Assembly: GCA_964036315.1 (NCBI GenBank)
Contig: OZ038485.1
Span: forward strand, 96,786,575 to 96,850,574
Direction of reading: 5' to 3'
Source: Acanthosepion esculentum
Lineage: Eukaryota > Mollusca > Cephalopoda > Sepiida > Sepiidae
DNA length: 64,000 nucleotides
Shown: positions 20,090-31,517 of the stretch, piece by piece
How the letters are laid out: every line of letters begins with the position of its first letter
How positions within the stretch are numbered: the first letter of the stretch is position 1
Made by a program: the position numbers and the translations under genes
The notes under the pieces: model-generated
What the model saw: only the letters and a program-made list of their open reading frames with translations
What the model was told of the DNA's origin: nothing
Database searches by the model: none

Positions 20090-23035
20090 AATCAAGTCCA
20101 TAGTCCCCATTGTGTTTAACAACTGTCTCTCATTGTTGTATAACAGTCTCCATTGTGTTTACAACTGCATGTCATTGTTCTATAATAGTCTCCATTGTGT
20201 TTACAACTGTCACTCATTGTTCCATAATAGTCTCCATTGTGTTTAACAACTGACTGTCATTGTTCTATAACAGTCTCCATTGTGTTTACAACTGCATGTC
20301 ATTGTCCTATAATAGTCTCCATTGTGTTTACAACTGTCATTCATTGTTCCATAATAGTCTCCATTGTATTTAACAACTGCCTGTCATTGTTCTATAATAA
20401 TCACCAATGTGTTTAACAACTGTCATTCATTGTTCTATAATAGCCTTTAATGTGTTTAAAAACTGTCTATCATTAACCTATAATAGTCTCCATTGTGTTT
20501 ACTACTGTTTCTCATTGTCCTATAATAGTCTCCACTGTGTTTATAACTGTCGTTCATTGTTCTATAATAGGCTACGCTGTGTCTAACAATTGTCTCTCAT
20601 TCTTCTATAATAGTCTTCATTGTATTTACAATTGTTTATCATTGTCTATAATAGTCTCCATTGTGTTTACAACTGTCTTTGCCTGTTCTAAAATAGTTTT
20701 CATTGTGTTTAAGAACTTTCACACATTGTCCTATAATAGTCTCTATTGTATTTAACAACTGTCTATGATTGTTCTTAAATAGTCCCTATTGTGTTTTTAA
20801 CTGTCATTGTCCTATAATAGTCTCCGGTGTAATTAACAACTGTCTCTGATTGTTCTTTAATAGTCTCCATTGTATTTACCACTGTCTCTTATTGTTCTAT
20901 AATAGTTTCCACTGTGTTTACAACTGTCGTTCATTGTTCTATAATAGTCTCAATTGTGTTTAACAACTGTCTTTGTTTGTCCAATAATAGTCTCCATTGT
21001 GTTTACAACTGTCTCTCATTGTTCTATAATAGTCTCCAGTGTGATTAACAACTGTCTCTCATTGTCCTATAATAGTCTCTATTGTGTTTAACATCTGTCT
21101 ACGATTGTGCTAAAATAGTCTCCATTGTGTTTACAACTGTCTCACATTGTACTATAATAGTCTCCACTGTGTTTACAACTGTCTTTGATTGTTCTATAAT
21201 AAACTCCATTGTATTTAACTATTGTTTCTCAATGTTCTATAATAATCTCCATTGTGTTTACCACTGTTAATCATTGTCTATAATAGCTTCTTTGTGTTTA
21301 CAACTGCCTCTCTTTGATCTGCAATAGTTTTCATTGTGTTTAACAACTGTCACTCATTGTTCAATAATAATCTCCATTGTGTTTATCAACTGTCACTCAT
21401 TGTTGTATAATAGTCTCCGCTGTGTTTAACAATTGTCTCACCTTTTTCTATAATAGTCCCCATTGTGTTTACAACTTTCTCTCATTGTCCTATAATATTC
21501 CACATTGTGTTTAAAACTGTCTATCATTGTCTATAATCGCCTGTATTGTGTTTCCAACTCCCTCTCATTGTTCGATAATAATCTTCATTGTGTTTACAAC
21601 TGTCTCACATTATTCTATAATAAAATCCATTCTGTTTAATAATTGTCTCTCATTGTACTATAATAGTCTCCACTGTGTTTACAACGTTCTCACATTGTTC
21701 CATAATAGTCTCCATTGTGTTTACTACTGTCTCTCATTGTCCTATAATAGTCTCCATTGTGCTTAACAACTGTCTATGATTGTCCTATAAAAGTCTCCAT
21801 TATGTTTACAACTGTCTGTCATTGTACTATAATAGTCACTATTGTGCTTACAACTGTCTCGCATTCTTCTATAATAGTCTCCATTTGTTTACAACTGTCT
21901 CACATTGTCTATAATCGTCTCTATTGTTTTTACAACTGTCCGCCATTGTCTATAATAGCCTCCATTGTGTTTACCACCGTCTCACATTGTTCTATAATAG
22001 TCTCCATTGTGTTTAACAACTGTCTTTGATTGTACTATAATAGCCCACATTGTGTTTAAAACTGTCTATCATTGTCCTATAATCGTCTCTATTGTGTTTA
22101 CAACTGACTGTCATTGTTCTATAATAATATTCATGGTGTTTACAACTGTCTATGATTGTTCTATTGTCCCATTATCCTATTATAAAATCCATTGTGTTTA
22201 ACAATTGTCTCTCATTGTCCTATAATAGTCTCCACTGTGTTTAAAACTTTCTCTCATTGTCCTATAATAATATCCATTGTGTTTAACAACTGTCTATGAT
22301 TGTGCTATAATAGTCTCCATTGTGTTTACAACTGCCTGTCATTGTTCTATAATAGTTAGTATTGTGTTTAACAACTGTCTCCCATTGTCCTTTAAAACTC
22401 TCCACTGTGTTTACAACTGTCTCCCACTGTTCTATAATAGTCTCCATTGTGTTTACAACTGTTTATCATTGACTATACTAGCCTCCATTGTGTTTACAAC
22501 TGTCTCTCTTTGTTCTTTAATAGTTTTCATTGTGTTTAAGAACTGTCACACATTGTTGTATAATAGTCTCCATTGTGTTTACAACTGAGTGTCATTGTTC
22601 TATAATTGTCTCCATTGTGTTTAACAAATGTCTCTCATTCTCTATAATAGTCTCCATTGTTTTTCAACTGTCTCACATTGTTCTATAATCGTCTCCATTG
22701 TGTTTAAGAACTGTCTCTCAATGTCCTATAAAAGTCTCCACTGTGTTTACAACTGTCTCTCATTGTTCTATAATAGTCTCCATTGTGTTTAACAACTGTT
22801 TATCATTGTCTGTAATAGCCTGCATTATAATAGTCACTATTGTGTTTACAACCGTCTCTTATTCGTCTATAATAGTCTCCATTGTGTTTACAACTGTCAG
22901 TCATTGTTTATAATAGTCTCCATTGTGTTTAACAACTGTATCCCATTGTCCTATAAAAGTCTCTACTGTATTTACAACTGTCTCTCATTGTCCTATAATA
23001 GTCCCCATTGTTTTTACTTCAGTCTCACATTGTTC
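20090..23035 (+). repeat. 42-bp minisatellite, about 70 units
   Basis: Consensus GTCTCCATTGTGTTTACAAC followed by TGTCTCTCATTGTTCTATAATA, repeated from about 20090 to 23035 with scattered substitutions. Many units carry TTTAACAAC instead of TTTACAAC and are 43 bp long; a few are shortened. Because 42 is a multiple of three, open frames of up to about 100 codons appear (TVSHCSIIVSIVFT-type repeats), each ending where a 43-bp unit shifts phase. They are not genes. Copies differ by roughly 5-20 percent and no higher-order period is obvious by eye. Confidence 0.95.
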
Positions 23036-23180
23036 TACAAGGTAACCAAAAAAGTTATGTCCGTTTTTAAAGGAAAAAAAGAAAACGCTTCAAAGTATGT
23101 GTAACTTATATTTAGTCTTCGAAGTCATCGCCATCGGCATCCAGCACCTTCTGTCAACGTGTCTCCATGTCATGTTTAGA
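23036..23180 (-). mobile_element. Mariner-family terminal relic
   Basis: AAGGTAACCAAAAAAGTTATGTCCG at 23040-23064 looks like a mariner-type terminal repeat. Just inside it the minus strand encodes a QKVLDADGDDFED-like C-terminus (about 23110-23160), similar to the family ending RWQKVxDxxGxYFxD. The element is cut off at the LINE fragment that follows. Only the last ~15-20 codons remain. Confidence 0.5.
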
Positions 23181-23189
23181 ATAGTAATG

Positions 23190-23375
23190 ACATATAATCC
23201 GGTGCCCCTGCGATTTATCTTGAGCTCCTTGATAAAATGAAAGAAGAATCAGCAATATTATTGGTCCTGGTTTGGTGGCGGGCTTCAGTCACTTGCCCAC
23301 CGCCGAAAGGTGGCCACTCTGAGCCTTTTTTTATATAAATACTTTCATGGTAACTATTCGGATGAGCGCTTCGCT
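23190..23375 (+). pseudogene. Jockey/CR1-type LINE C-terminal fragment
   Basis: Encodes SGAPAIYLELLDKMKEESAI and VATLSLFLYKYFHGNYSDE in shifted frames. These are the same two blocks (GAPxIYLxLLDKIQKR and LxLxxKYFxGNCSxE) seen at 14080-14260 and 49350-49520. Short, 5'- and 3'-truncated. Confidence 0.75.
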
Positions 23376-23384
23376 ATAACAAGA

Positions 23385-24110
23385 ATTAAAGATGTTTGGA
23401 AAGAGACTGGTGTCGGCTTATGTGGTTGGCAAGCATACGCACAAAATTTGTCGCTCTGCGAAAGACACAGTGATTCGATCACTTATGTCTCTAGGAGTCA
23501 AATCCCAGAAAGTTATCAAATGTACCGGTTTTTTTCATGTTGGACGTACTGCTGCCTACAACCGAAGATTTCCTGGAAAAGGCCAGAAAAGAGCTGATTA
23601 CAAAAGAACTCATCTTTCGTACCGAGTATGAGGGTCGGCGTAGGATCAAGTGGTAGTATTCGAGGTCCCTCCCCATATGACAGGAGAGCACCTGGCGGCA
23701 TTCTTTATGCAGTATGGCTAAATTTTGGGTGTGACTCCCAACAGCATGAGCGGGTAATGGATCTTTGACATCATGTTCGATCGGTTGGCCTTCGGATTCG
23801 TCCCCAAATGTTTGGATTTTTGCGACAGGAAAATGCCGATCATTGTTACTAACAGAAAACATACTTGCTGGAGGTTTGGAAAGACATCATTTCTCCTCCT
23901 CCTGTACAAAGAAAGCCTTTGGAGTTCTGGTTGCAGGCGACCAAAATCACTCTCTGGCCGATACTGTTTGTTGCGCAGCACCTTTAATGGGCCTGCCAGC
24001 GACACGGACCGGTGCAGATAGACCCTCGGTTCGGTTCCATCATATGTTCCCCCAAAAGCCGACGCGTTCCGCAAGTGCGGACAAGGAGAATGAAGAAGGG
24101 GAATAGCGTG
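23385..24110 (+). pseudogene. LINE ORF1 (gag-like, CCHC) relic
   Basis: Frames alternate. KHTHKICRSAKDTVIRSLMS (about 23420-23490) is followed by VLLPTTEDFLEKARKELITK (about 23550-23605), YEGRRRIK (about 23625), PPHMTGEHLAAFFMQYG-like (about 23670-23720) and an RKMPIIVTNRKHTCWR(F)GK block (about 23820-23885) continuing as SSSCTKKA in another frame. The last part is a zinc knuckle of the form CWxCGKxGHxxxxC with the second Cys and the His damaged. CCHC-bearing ORF1 proteins bind LINE RNA. I read this as ORF1 of the LINE whose ORF2 C-terminus follows at 24600, because order and strand agree; that link is inference. Several frameshifts. Confidence 0.6.
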
Positions 24111-24600
24111 TCGTTGTTAGGGGAAGATCGAAGAGCCAAACAGCAGGACCTCAGTCCTCTGAAGCCCCCAAATCAGTAATACCTACAGCCTCATTCCCTC
24201 TCCCAGCTCTAAGCGAGATGCCTCGGCTTCGTACGGCAAGAATGCATATGAAGTCCGGAAATTGAATGAACTCAGCTAGGAGAAAATTAAAAAAATCTAG
24301 AAGCTAAATGAAGCCTTGGGTGTTAAGCGGGCTAAGAAACGAAGGTTGCTGGGGGTGCCTGGACACTCATCCTCTGCCCCATCCTCCACGACATAATAAA
24401 AAAAATATTTTTCATCCACTTTCGTCTGTGCTCACGGATGAATCTTTCCTTAAAGGGAAGGGTGTAAGTATGTGCCTCGTATATCTACCCAATTCTCCTT
24501 TACCGATTCATCGTTCTTCCACTATACTAAATTCATTAGTAAGGCTCTTGTTCTCATTATTGTGGGGAGGCTAAGGTACCTCGGGAGATCTGTTACCTCC
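24111..24600. other. Junction region between LINE ORF1 and ORF2 relics
   Basis: An 88-codon frame (24308-24574) lacks signatures. The endonuclease and RT domains expected between ORF1 and the ORF2 C-terminus are missing, so an internal deletion is inferred. Confidence 0.45.
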
Positions 24601-25660
24601 ACCTTTCTGAAGGCGGTCTGGGTATGCCTAGCGTTGAGACTCGTCAACATACGCTCCGCATCGCGTTTCTAGATCAAATGTGTTGCGATTCGGATGAGAA
24701 GGGCGTATTCTGGAAGGAAGACGTCTGTAAGAACTTCCTATCGCTGGGAAATGTGCACTAGTGCGAGGAGGAGGCCACCCGTTTACTCCGAGGTGAGTGA
24801 TCCTTCTATCATGAATGACGTATTGCTCTGAAACACCTCCTACGGACGTCGGGTGGCCTCTCCAACGTCTAGGTGTTGTCCCGAAAGGCATTATATCATG
24901 TGGCAAAGAGACTGTACGAGATGATCTGATAGATGAGCTTGGTTTTACGAAGCAGGGGCTCGGTCAAAATGGCCTTGGGCGCCCGGGTTGAATAACGATG
25001 AGGCATGACTCACCTGGCTTGGGTTGGTAGGGCCCTCTGTGTCGGCAAAATTGATTGGCTGGCTTGGAAAAATCTCCAAGCTGCGTTCGCTCTCATGGGG
25101 AGGCGGTGATCCTGTATCACGTCTTTCATTGCACGTTCGTAGTTCCGTTGTGCAAGTTTATGGAAGGCATAATGGTTCGTCTGCTGCGCGGAAGGTTTTC
25201 GTCTTCAAGTCTTGTTCTTTTGTAGAATTGTGGTGACGTCATTGACGAAGTCTGAGCACTATGTGTTCATTCGCATGCTGCGCGGAAAGATTTTCGTCCT
25301 CAAGACTAGTTCTGTTTGAAGCACCGTGGATATCGTCGTTGACGAAGTCTGAACACTATGTGTTCTTCCGCATGCTGCGCGAAATTTTTTTCGTCCTCAA
25401 GTCTAGTTCTGTTTGAAGTATTGTGGTAACGTTGTTGACGAAGTCTGAACCCTATGTGTTCTTTTGCGTGCTAGGTGTTATGGTTGTCGTGATTTGAACG
25501 ACACGTCAGAAGTGATTGAATGGGGGTGAGAAGTTTACTTCTTGCCAAGTGATCTTGTAATTTAAGCATCATCAAGATTAGGACAGCCAATCACAACAGT
25601 TGGACACTATGCCCTCAGACCATTGAAAAGGTGGGTGAGTCTTGCGCGTTTGTGTTGATT
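24600..25660 (+). pseudogene. LINE ORF2 C-terminal relic
   Basis: The frame LGMPSVETRQHTLRIAFLDQ-type text at about 24615-24680 continues SDEKGVFWKEDVCKNFLSLG (about 24690-24755). Further on come HLAWVGRALCVGKIDWLAWK-like text (about 25010-25070), SLTKSEHYVF (about 25230-25265) and an ERWVSLAR-like end near 25640. I recognise this order as the post-RT region of a LINE family abundant in octopus sequences; this is recall and was not searched. Stops and frameshifts are frequent. The segment 25175-25470 has been tandemly triplicated. Confidence 0.55.
25175..25470 (+). repeat. ~95-bp tandem triplication inside LINE coding sequence
   Basis: Three consecutive units beginning CTGCTGCGCGGAA / ATGCTGCGCGGAA / ATGCTGCGCGAAA at 25181, 25275 and 25372, each containing TTGACGAAGTCTGA.C.CTATGTGTTC. 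Spacing is 94 and 97 bp. In the LINE frame each encodes a LTKSEHYVF..MLR...FVLK block. Confidence 0.9.
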
Positions 25661-25899
25661 AAGAGGAGCATTTTGATTCCGGTTAGGCATTAGGATATTG
25701 ACCCACCCGAAGTTAGGCAAGTTTAGGATTGTTTCGTCTTTAGGTTCTTTCTTCAGAAGTAAATTAGCTCGGGTATGTATGCCCCATTTATTTCTGTCGC
25801 AACTTTAATTCCCCTTCCCTTACTCCGTTAGGTGACTAGAGACGTCATTTCTCCTGTGGATGCGGGACGCCTTCCGATTGTTCGGGTTTGAGTATCGTA

Positions 25900-26720
25900 T
25901 TTGTGGTTGTATTTGACTGAGAGCGTGTTTGACTGAGTGGTAGGACGAATGAGTGTTTTATGTTATTAAAGTCCCGTATTTATTTCGTCCAGTTAACTGA
26001 TGTTTCTGCCAAAATTAACAATTGTGGCAGGGGAGAATTACTAATACTGTTTTATTTAGTTTCTTGTAAATAAAATTAGTTTCTTGTAAATAGTGTTTCT
26101 GTTATGGTCCAATATCCTCGCACCACTGTTATGGTCCAAGGTTAGGACCAAACAAGAACAACACGAACACAAGAGTAGGAATAACAAAGATAGATTACAA
26201 CAGAATAATAATATAAGAAGTTGAAGGTGTTAGTATGACTGTTAGTCTGGTTTAGAGTGAACTACTATTGGCTCGTCTCGTTCCGTCTCGACTCGTTACA
26301 CTTCGTTCTATCGTCTCTCTTGAGAGGCGCAATCTTTATAGTGTCAGGAAGAGTTCATTGTGTCGTTACAGTTCAGATCCCATAACAGTTTCATATTGTA
26401 AATACACATTGTTTTTTTTTTAAATTGTTGTTTTATTTACCCCTTTTACCCCTCACGGACACAAATTGTACATACGGGGACTAGTTAGTATTTTCATAGA
26501 GACAATGGGCTATTATGGTGGATGTTGTACAAATGGTAAGTAAGAATGTGTTGTTTTGGTGTTCGGAATATTGTGGTATGTTTGGGTCAGTGATTGTAGC
26601 TAAATAAGCTTAATGTCCTTTTCCCCATTCCTCCTTTTGGCTGTCTGCCATATTTCTGTATTTCACGGAATAAATAATGATAAATAAACAGTGCTCGTTG
26701 CTAAGGTAGATAGACTGTAT
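25900..26720 (+). mobile_element. LINE 3' region (interrupted by an LTR)
   Basis: Shares a collinear block with 46605-46985: TTATTTAGTTTCTTGTAAAT, AAATTGTTGTTTTATTTACC, GGTAAGTAAGAATGTGTTGT and an AATAAATAA-type end. Lying just after the ORF2 C-terminal relic, it is read as the 3' UTR of that LINE. It is split by the solo LTR at 26100-26387. Confidence 0.65.
26100..26387 (+). mobile_element. Solo LTR (288 bp) with 5-bp target duplication
   Basis: Begins TGTTATGG and ends CCATAACA, perfect 8-bp inverted termini of the TG...CA type. Flanked by GTTTC on both sides (26095-26099 and 26388-26392). The homologous sequence at 46650-46680 runs uninterrupted through this point (CTTGTAAATAG...TTCATATTGTAAATAC), which serves as an empty-site control. 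A solo LTR forms by recombination between the two LTRs of a retrotransposon. Internally it holds an imperfect direct repeat of TGTTATGGTCCAA (26100 and 26129). The superfamily cannot be told from the LTR alone. Strand is arbitrary. Confidence 0.88.
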
Positions 26721-27245
26721 GAATTTGAGCTCAATACTAGACTGGCGGCGAGGTCCCATTTAATTTGCAGTTGAGCTAGCTAGATGTAGCTGTAAGTTCT
26801 ATGCTAACAGTATCTTCCCTCACACTTCTCGCTTGGGAAACTCTCTTCCGCCTCCATGCTTTCGCAGGCTTAACACCGCACAGCTTTAGCATTATTTTCA
26901 GGATGTCTTTGAAATGCTTTTGTTTTTATTGTCCTCCAAAATAGCTCTGGCCTTTCGAGAAGTTCCCCTTATAAGATCTTCTTGAGAAATTATGAGAAGA
27001 AAATAGACACCTTTTTATAAAAAAACGGCTTTCAAGCTCATCTTACGCGACAGACTCGCTCGTTTCGTAGGCTTGTTACTGACTGAGTGCTCCGCTATAG
27101 TGAATTTAGTACCTTCACTTTACTGGGACCAGCTCGTCTTATCGACTAATCGGCGACAGCTGGAATGTAATCGTTAGGAATCTCGTCTTTCAGGACAAAT
27201 TCTATAGCGTATGGCAACAAAAAAGTCACTTCTACTTTGAATTAG
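26721..27245. other. Unassigned stretch
   Basis: Mixed composition, no recognised family. CTCGCTTGGGAAACTCTCTTCC at about 26830 vaguely resembles the LINE tail block WxNSLP but is too short to call. Confidence 0.35.
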
Positions 27246-27480
27246 GCTTACGGCCATATCACGTTGACACAACGATTCTCGCCAGATCATCGAAGTTATG
27301 CAATGTAGAGCCTGGTCAGTACCTAGATGTTTGACCACTTGAAAATGCCAGGTGGTGTAAGATTGGATGAGCGATGGTGCCGGTGGTGTAAAAGATGGTG
27401 GTTTGGAGTGAGAAATCGGAGAGTCGAATTCGTTACATTCACTTACGCGCAAATACCCTTCGGTGATCATGAATCGATAA
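27246..27480 (+). mobile_element. Composite 5S-rRNA/tRNA-like SINE, copy D
   Basis: Plus-strand copy. The 5S-like head at 27246-27363 runs collinear with 5S rRNA: GCTTACGGCCATATCACGTT at the 5' end, CATCGAAGTTATGCAATG (A box region), GCCTGGTCAGTACCTAGATG, TTGACCACTTGAAAATGCCAG and GTGGTGTAAG at the 3' end. It is followed by the body with GAGAAATCGGAGAGTCGAATTC (B-box-like) and TTCACTTACGCGCAAATACC, which is the reverse complement of the body beside copies A and B. It supports the composite structure independently, because it lies 16 kb away in the opposite orientation. It carries clear mutations in the 5S C box. Confidence 0.78.
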
Positions 27481-27654
27481 GAGGTATAATCGCCCAAGCG
27501 TGTCACATTAGGTTCTACCCATGTGGGATCAGCACAGTAATGACACAGTTCTTCTCGTGAATCTGGTGGAGGATCCACGTCCAACAAAGGACCTTCACAA
27601 GCTGAGATATGATACGATACGATTTCTTAGAACCAGGAAAAGAAGAGAATAAAG

Positions 27655-29310
27655 AGTAGTGGAGTTTTGAAAGGAAGAAAGAAAGAAAAAAGAAAGGAAG
27701 GAAGGTAAAAAAGAAATGAAAAATAGGGATGATTATAAGGGAAAGTAAAGAATAAAGAGTTGGAGATATTGAAAGAAAGAAAGAAAGAAAGAAAGAAAGA
27801 ATGAAAGAAAAAATGAAAGAAAGAATGAAAGAAAGAAAAGTAAAATAAGAAAACGTAAAGAAAAAATAGAGCAGATATGGAGAAAAGGATATTAAAACAT
27901 TAACAGGAAGGAAGGAAGAGAGAAAGGAAGGAAGGAAGAGAAGTAAAAAAATTGAAAAATAGGGAGAATTGTAAGGGAAAGTAAAGAATAAAGAGTTGGA
28001 GATATTGAAAGAAAAATATTGAAAAATATTGAAAGGAAAAAAAGAAAAGTAAAAAACGAAAGCGTAAATAGAAAGTAAAGTTTTGAAAGAAAGAGAGAAA
28101 GAAAGGAAAAGAGAAAGAAAGGAAAAGAGAAAGAAAGGAAAAAGAAAAGTAAAAGAAAAAACGTAAATAGAAAATAGAAAGAAAGAAAGAAAGAAAAGAA
28201 AAGAAAAGAGAAAAGAAGAAAAAAGAATAGTAAAAAAGAAAACGTGAATAGAAAGTAGCGTTTTGAAAGAAACAAAGAAAGCAAGAAAGAAAGCAAGAAA
28301 GAAAGCGAGAACGAAAGAAAGAAAGAAAGAAAGAAAGAATGGAAAAGAGAAAGGGAGGAAAAAAGGAAAGTAAAAAAGGAAAACGTAAGGAGAAAGTATT
28401 AAAGCTAAGTAGACATTTAAGGAAAAGTAAAGTATAAGGCGTTTTAGAGTTTTGAGAGAAAGCAAGAATGAAAGAAAGAAAGAAAGAAAGAAAGAAAAGA
28501 GAAAGGAAGGAAAAAAGAAAAGTAAATAATGAAAGCGTACATAGAAAGAAGAGTTTTGAAAGAAAAAAGAAAGGAAGGAAGGAAAAGAGAAAGGAAGGAA
28601 AAAGAAAAGCGTACATAGAAAGAAGGGTTTTGAAAGAAGAAAGAAAAAGTAGGAAAAGATGAAAAGTCAACATCTAAAAATAGGGAATAAAGACAAAAGA
28701 AGGAAAACAGAGAAAAGGTTAAAGAAAAAGGAAATGACAAGAAGAAAGAAAGAAATAGAAACGAAATATATACAAAAAAGACAGACAAAAGATATAGAAA
28801 GAAAGCAGGAATGAAAGAAAGAGAAACGAATGTAAATAAAGACAAAGAAAAGGTAGAAAAAAGGTTAAATAAACAAAAAAAATGAAAAAGAGAAAAAAGA
28901 AAGGGAAACGAAAAATATAGAAAAATGACAGTCGAAAGAAAATAAAAAGAAAGAAAGTGAAACGAAAGTTAAAAATGAAAGAAAAACGAAGTAAATAAAT
29001 ACAAACGAATGAAGATAGATGAAAAGTTAAAGAAAAAGAAATGATAAAAAGAAAGAGAAACGAAAGATATAAAAAGAAAGACAAGGGAAATACACATATA
29101 TATAGAGCGAGAATGAAAAAGAAAGAAAGAAAGGAGAAAGGTGAATATAGACAGAAGAAGCAGAAAAGAAAAAGCAAGAAGCAGGAAAGAAAAGAGAAAG
29201 GAGGAGAAAAGGAGGACAACAGAGAAAGAGCAGAGACAAAATGGAAAGAAAAGATAAAAGAAAGACTGGAAAAGAAAACGGAATAAAGAAAAAAAAAAAG
29301 AAGAAATCGA
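27655..29310. repeat. Degenerate (GAAA)n purine tract with internal tandem units
   Basis: Purine-rich on the plus strand. Tracts of GAAA and GGAA are separated by semi-conserved spacers such as AAAAGTAAAA.A.GAAAACGTAAATAGAAAGTA..GTTTTGAAAGAAA, which recur about every 100 bp between 28030 and 28640. The long minus-strand frames (up to 316 codons of Phe, Ser and Leu) exist because TTTC-type repeats lack stops, and they should not be annotated as proteins. Confidence 0.92.
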
Positions 29311-29703
29311 AAATAAAGCAATTTAGATAAGAATAAATATGCATATATTAAAAATAAAAAGGGAAGAAAATGCCTATTAGATGAACGAGAATAGAACAAC
29401 GAAAGAAAAGTGAACAGATGATCCTGCTGTTTTATGCCATAAAACTTAGAAAAGAGGTCACTTTCAAATGACATTAAAAACAGCAAACAAAAATTGCGTC
29501 TTAATATATTCTCGTCTACATCAACTCCTAATCACTTGACATCGGTGTGTAATTTGTATGCCAATGAAGTTCGAACGGGTGAGTACACGTGATCTACCCA
29601 CGCGACAAAACTGAGTGTTATGTTCTGTTAATATATTGAACATTTAGGTGTTGGAAAAACGTGAGATAACAGCTCATATATCAATTGGGCGGGCAAACGT
29701 AGG

Positions 29704-29708
<5 letters not shown>

Positions 29709-29779
<71 letters not shown>
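29709..29779. repeat. (TA)n microsatellite
   Basis: About 35 TA units. Confidence 0.97.
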
Positions 29780-29781
<2 letters not shown>

Positions 29782-29855
29782 GTGTATTTAAACAAAAACA
29801 GACTATCATCAATTTCTTGTTCGTGTATTGCTTAATATATTGTGTAATTGACATC

Positions 29856-30030
29856 TTCGATAATGGCTTATGTAAGCCGAAAGCTTAGATTGGATTAAAA
29901 AATATGTATCAATATTGTGATTTTCTTTCATTGTTTAATGATAATGTTATTAAGCTTATCAGACGATATGAAAAGAACTTACATAAAATATATAGACAAC
30001 ACTTATCTATATTATTTAATGAAACATGTA
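29856..30030 (+). repeat. Dispersed repeat end abutting (TA)n, copy 3
   Basis: ATGGCTTATGTAAGCCGAAAGC near 29872 and AATGAAACATGTATGAATATA at 30018 parallel 1215-1395. The middle encodes [20 protein letters not shown], comparable in layout to EMKKKIRSHEKSYKKLNEST at 1305-1365, so the family may once have encoded a short basic peptide, or the likeness may be chance. Confidence 0.4.
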
Positions 30031-30278
<248 letters not shown>

Positions 30279-30429
30279 TGAGAATTAGGTGTTGAGACGT
30301 AGATAAATGTTTGTGATATACTTAAACTGGGATAGGCAAAAAAAGATGTCGTAGGCACATCACTACTATGGCGCTATTTACATGCGAAATGGACAGATGA
30401 AATCTATTTTGTTAGTTTAAGAAGTTCAG

Positions 30430-31085
30430 ACATTTACAGCTAGTATACGCCATGCCACTTTCACAGAGTCGAATCACTCTCATTTCCCCCGTTTTCCACA
30501 TGTAAGGAGGAAGTTCTACTCAAACAGCTTTTTTCACAATAATTGCTACTTTGTGGAGTAGACTTCTCCGTGGATGCTTCCCTGAACAATACAATTGTAA
30601 TCTCTTCAAGTTAAGGGTAAATCACTATGTATCCTCCTTATCCACTATGATCAATAAAAGAAGAAAAAAATTTTTAAAGTCCACTCTCAAGTCACCGAGC
30701 TGGATAATGATTAGACTGAGAAAGATTTCAGCAGGCCGAAAGAGAGAGTGGTAGACCCCAGTCTTTTGAACAGAAGTAGAGGTTTATCCCTTGTTTCCTG
30801 TTTAGGAACAGGTTTCCGGTTCCTGTTGAAGTCTACTTCAACTCTGTACTTTTAACATCTCCACCTAAACTGTGAAATTTCATTTATCATTTATTTGTAA
30901 TTTTTATTAATCGTCCAGTTCACACACCTCCTCGGTCGATGAACATGATTGGAAGTTTATCCCTTGTTTCCTGTTTAGAATTGAGGTTCCGGTTCATTCT
31001 AAAGTTTTCCCATTCTCTTTCACTCCCAGTAATCCCTTGCGTCTTAGTGACATTATCGCCTTGCTTGGAGTGAATTTATAAAAAT
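30430..31085 (+). pseudogene. Jockey/CR1-type LINE 3' end
   Basis: LWSRLLRGCFPEQYNCNLFK and RVNHYVSSLST (about 30548-30650) correspond to the family tail WNSLPxxCFPxxYxLxxFKxxVNRYLSxxST. The 3' UTR then appears twice, GAGGTTTATCCCTTGTTTCC at 30780 and GGAAGTTTATCCCTTGTTTCC at 30952. It ends with AATCCCTTGCGTCTTAGTG...CTTGGAGTGAAT at 31030-31075. The doubled UTR suggests two overlapping insertions or a local duplication. Confidence 0.7.
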
Positions 31086-31089
31086 AGTT

Positions 31090-31104
31090 TGATAATGATT
31101 AGAA

Positions 31105-31178
<74 letters not shown>

Positions 31179-31225
31179 TTCTAACCATTATATATATATA
31201 TATATATATATCGTCCTAACCATTA
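31090..31225. repeat. (TA)n with inverted CGTTCTAACCATTA flanks
   Basis: AATGATTAGAACGATA precedes a (TA)n tract, and TATCGTTCTAACCATTA follows it, so the block is a long imperfect palindrome. The CGTYCTAACCATTA motif then recurs at 31212, 31576, 31604 and 31661 between further (TA)n tracts. Confidence 0.9.
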
Positions 31226-31369
31226 GCTCTTGAAAATACATTTAAATTGAGCACTGTTGAGTGGTAAGCTAATTCTATAAACAACATCCACCTGCAATAA
31301 TGCAAAGCTCTTCAGTAAAATGAATGGAGCACTTTGGCTGATTGGCATTTGTTTACTTTTGTAAAAACA

Positions 31370-31517
31370 ATGCGCTAGATTTAGTTGTGTAACTCTAGCG
31401 AGTGACGATAGCTCTGGCTGACACCAAATTAGTTGTGTTTCAATCCTGGCTTGAGGCATTCGGAAGTCTAGTCGCACTGAGGAGCTGTGATACAGCGAAA
31501 CAGTACTGTCTGTGAAT

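Noticed and set aside
20495..23104. Series of plus-strand frames with TVSHCSIIVSIVFT repeats
   Set aside because: Explained by the 42-bp unit being a multiple of three; frames break at 43-bp units.
27246..27363. Functional 5S rRNA gene
   Set aside because: Too many substitutions in the internal control region and fused to a dispersed repeat body.
27515..29486. Minus-strand frames of 130-316 codons rich in Phe, Ser and Leu
   Set aside because: They run through degenerate GAAA/TTTC repeats that contain no stops in that phase; there is no domain or balanced composition.
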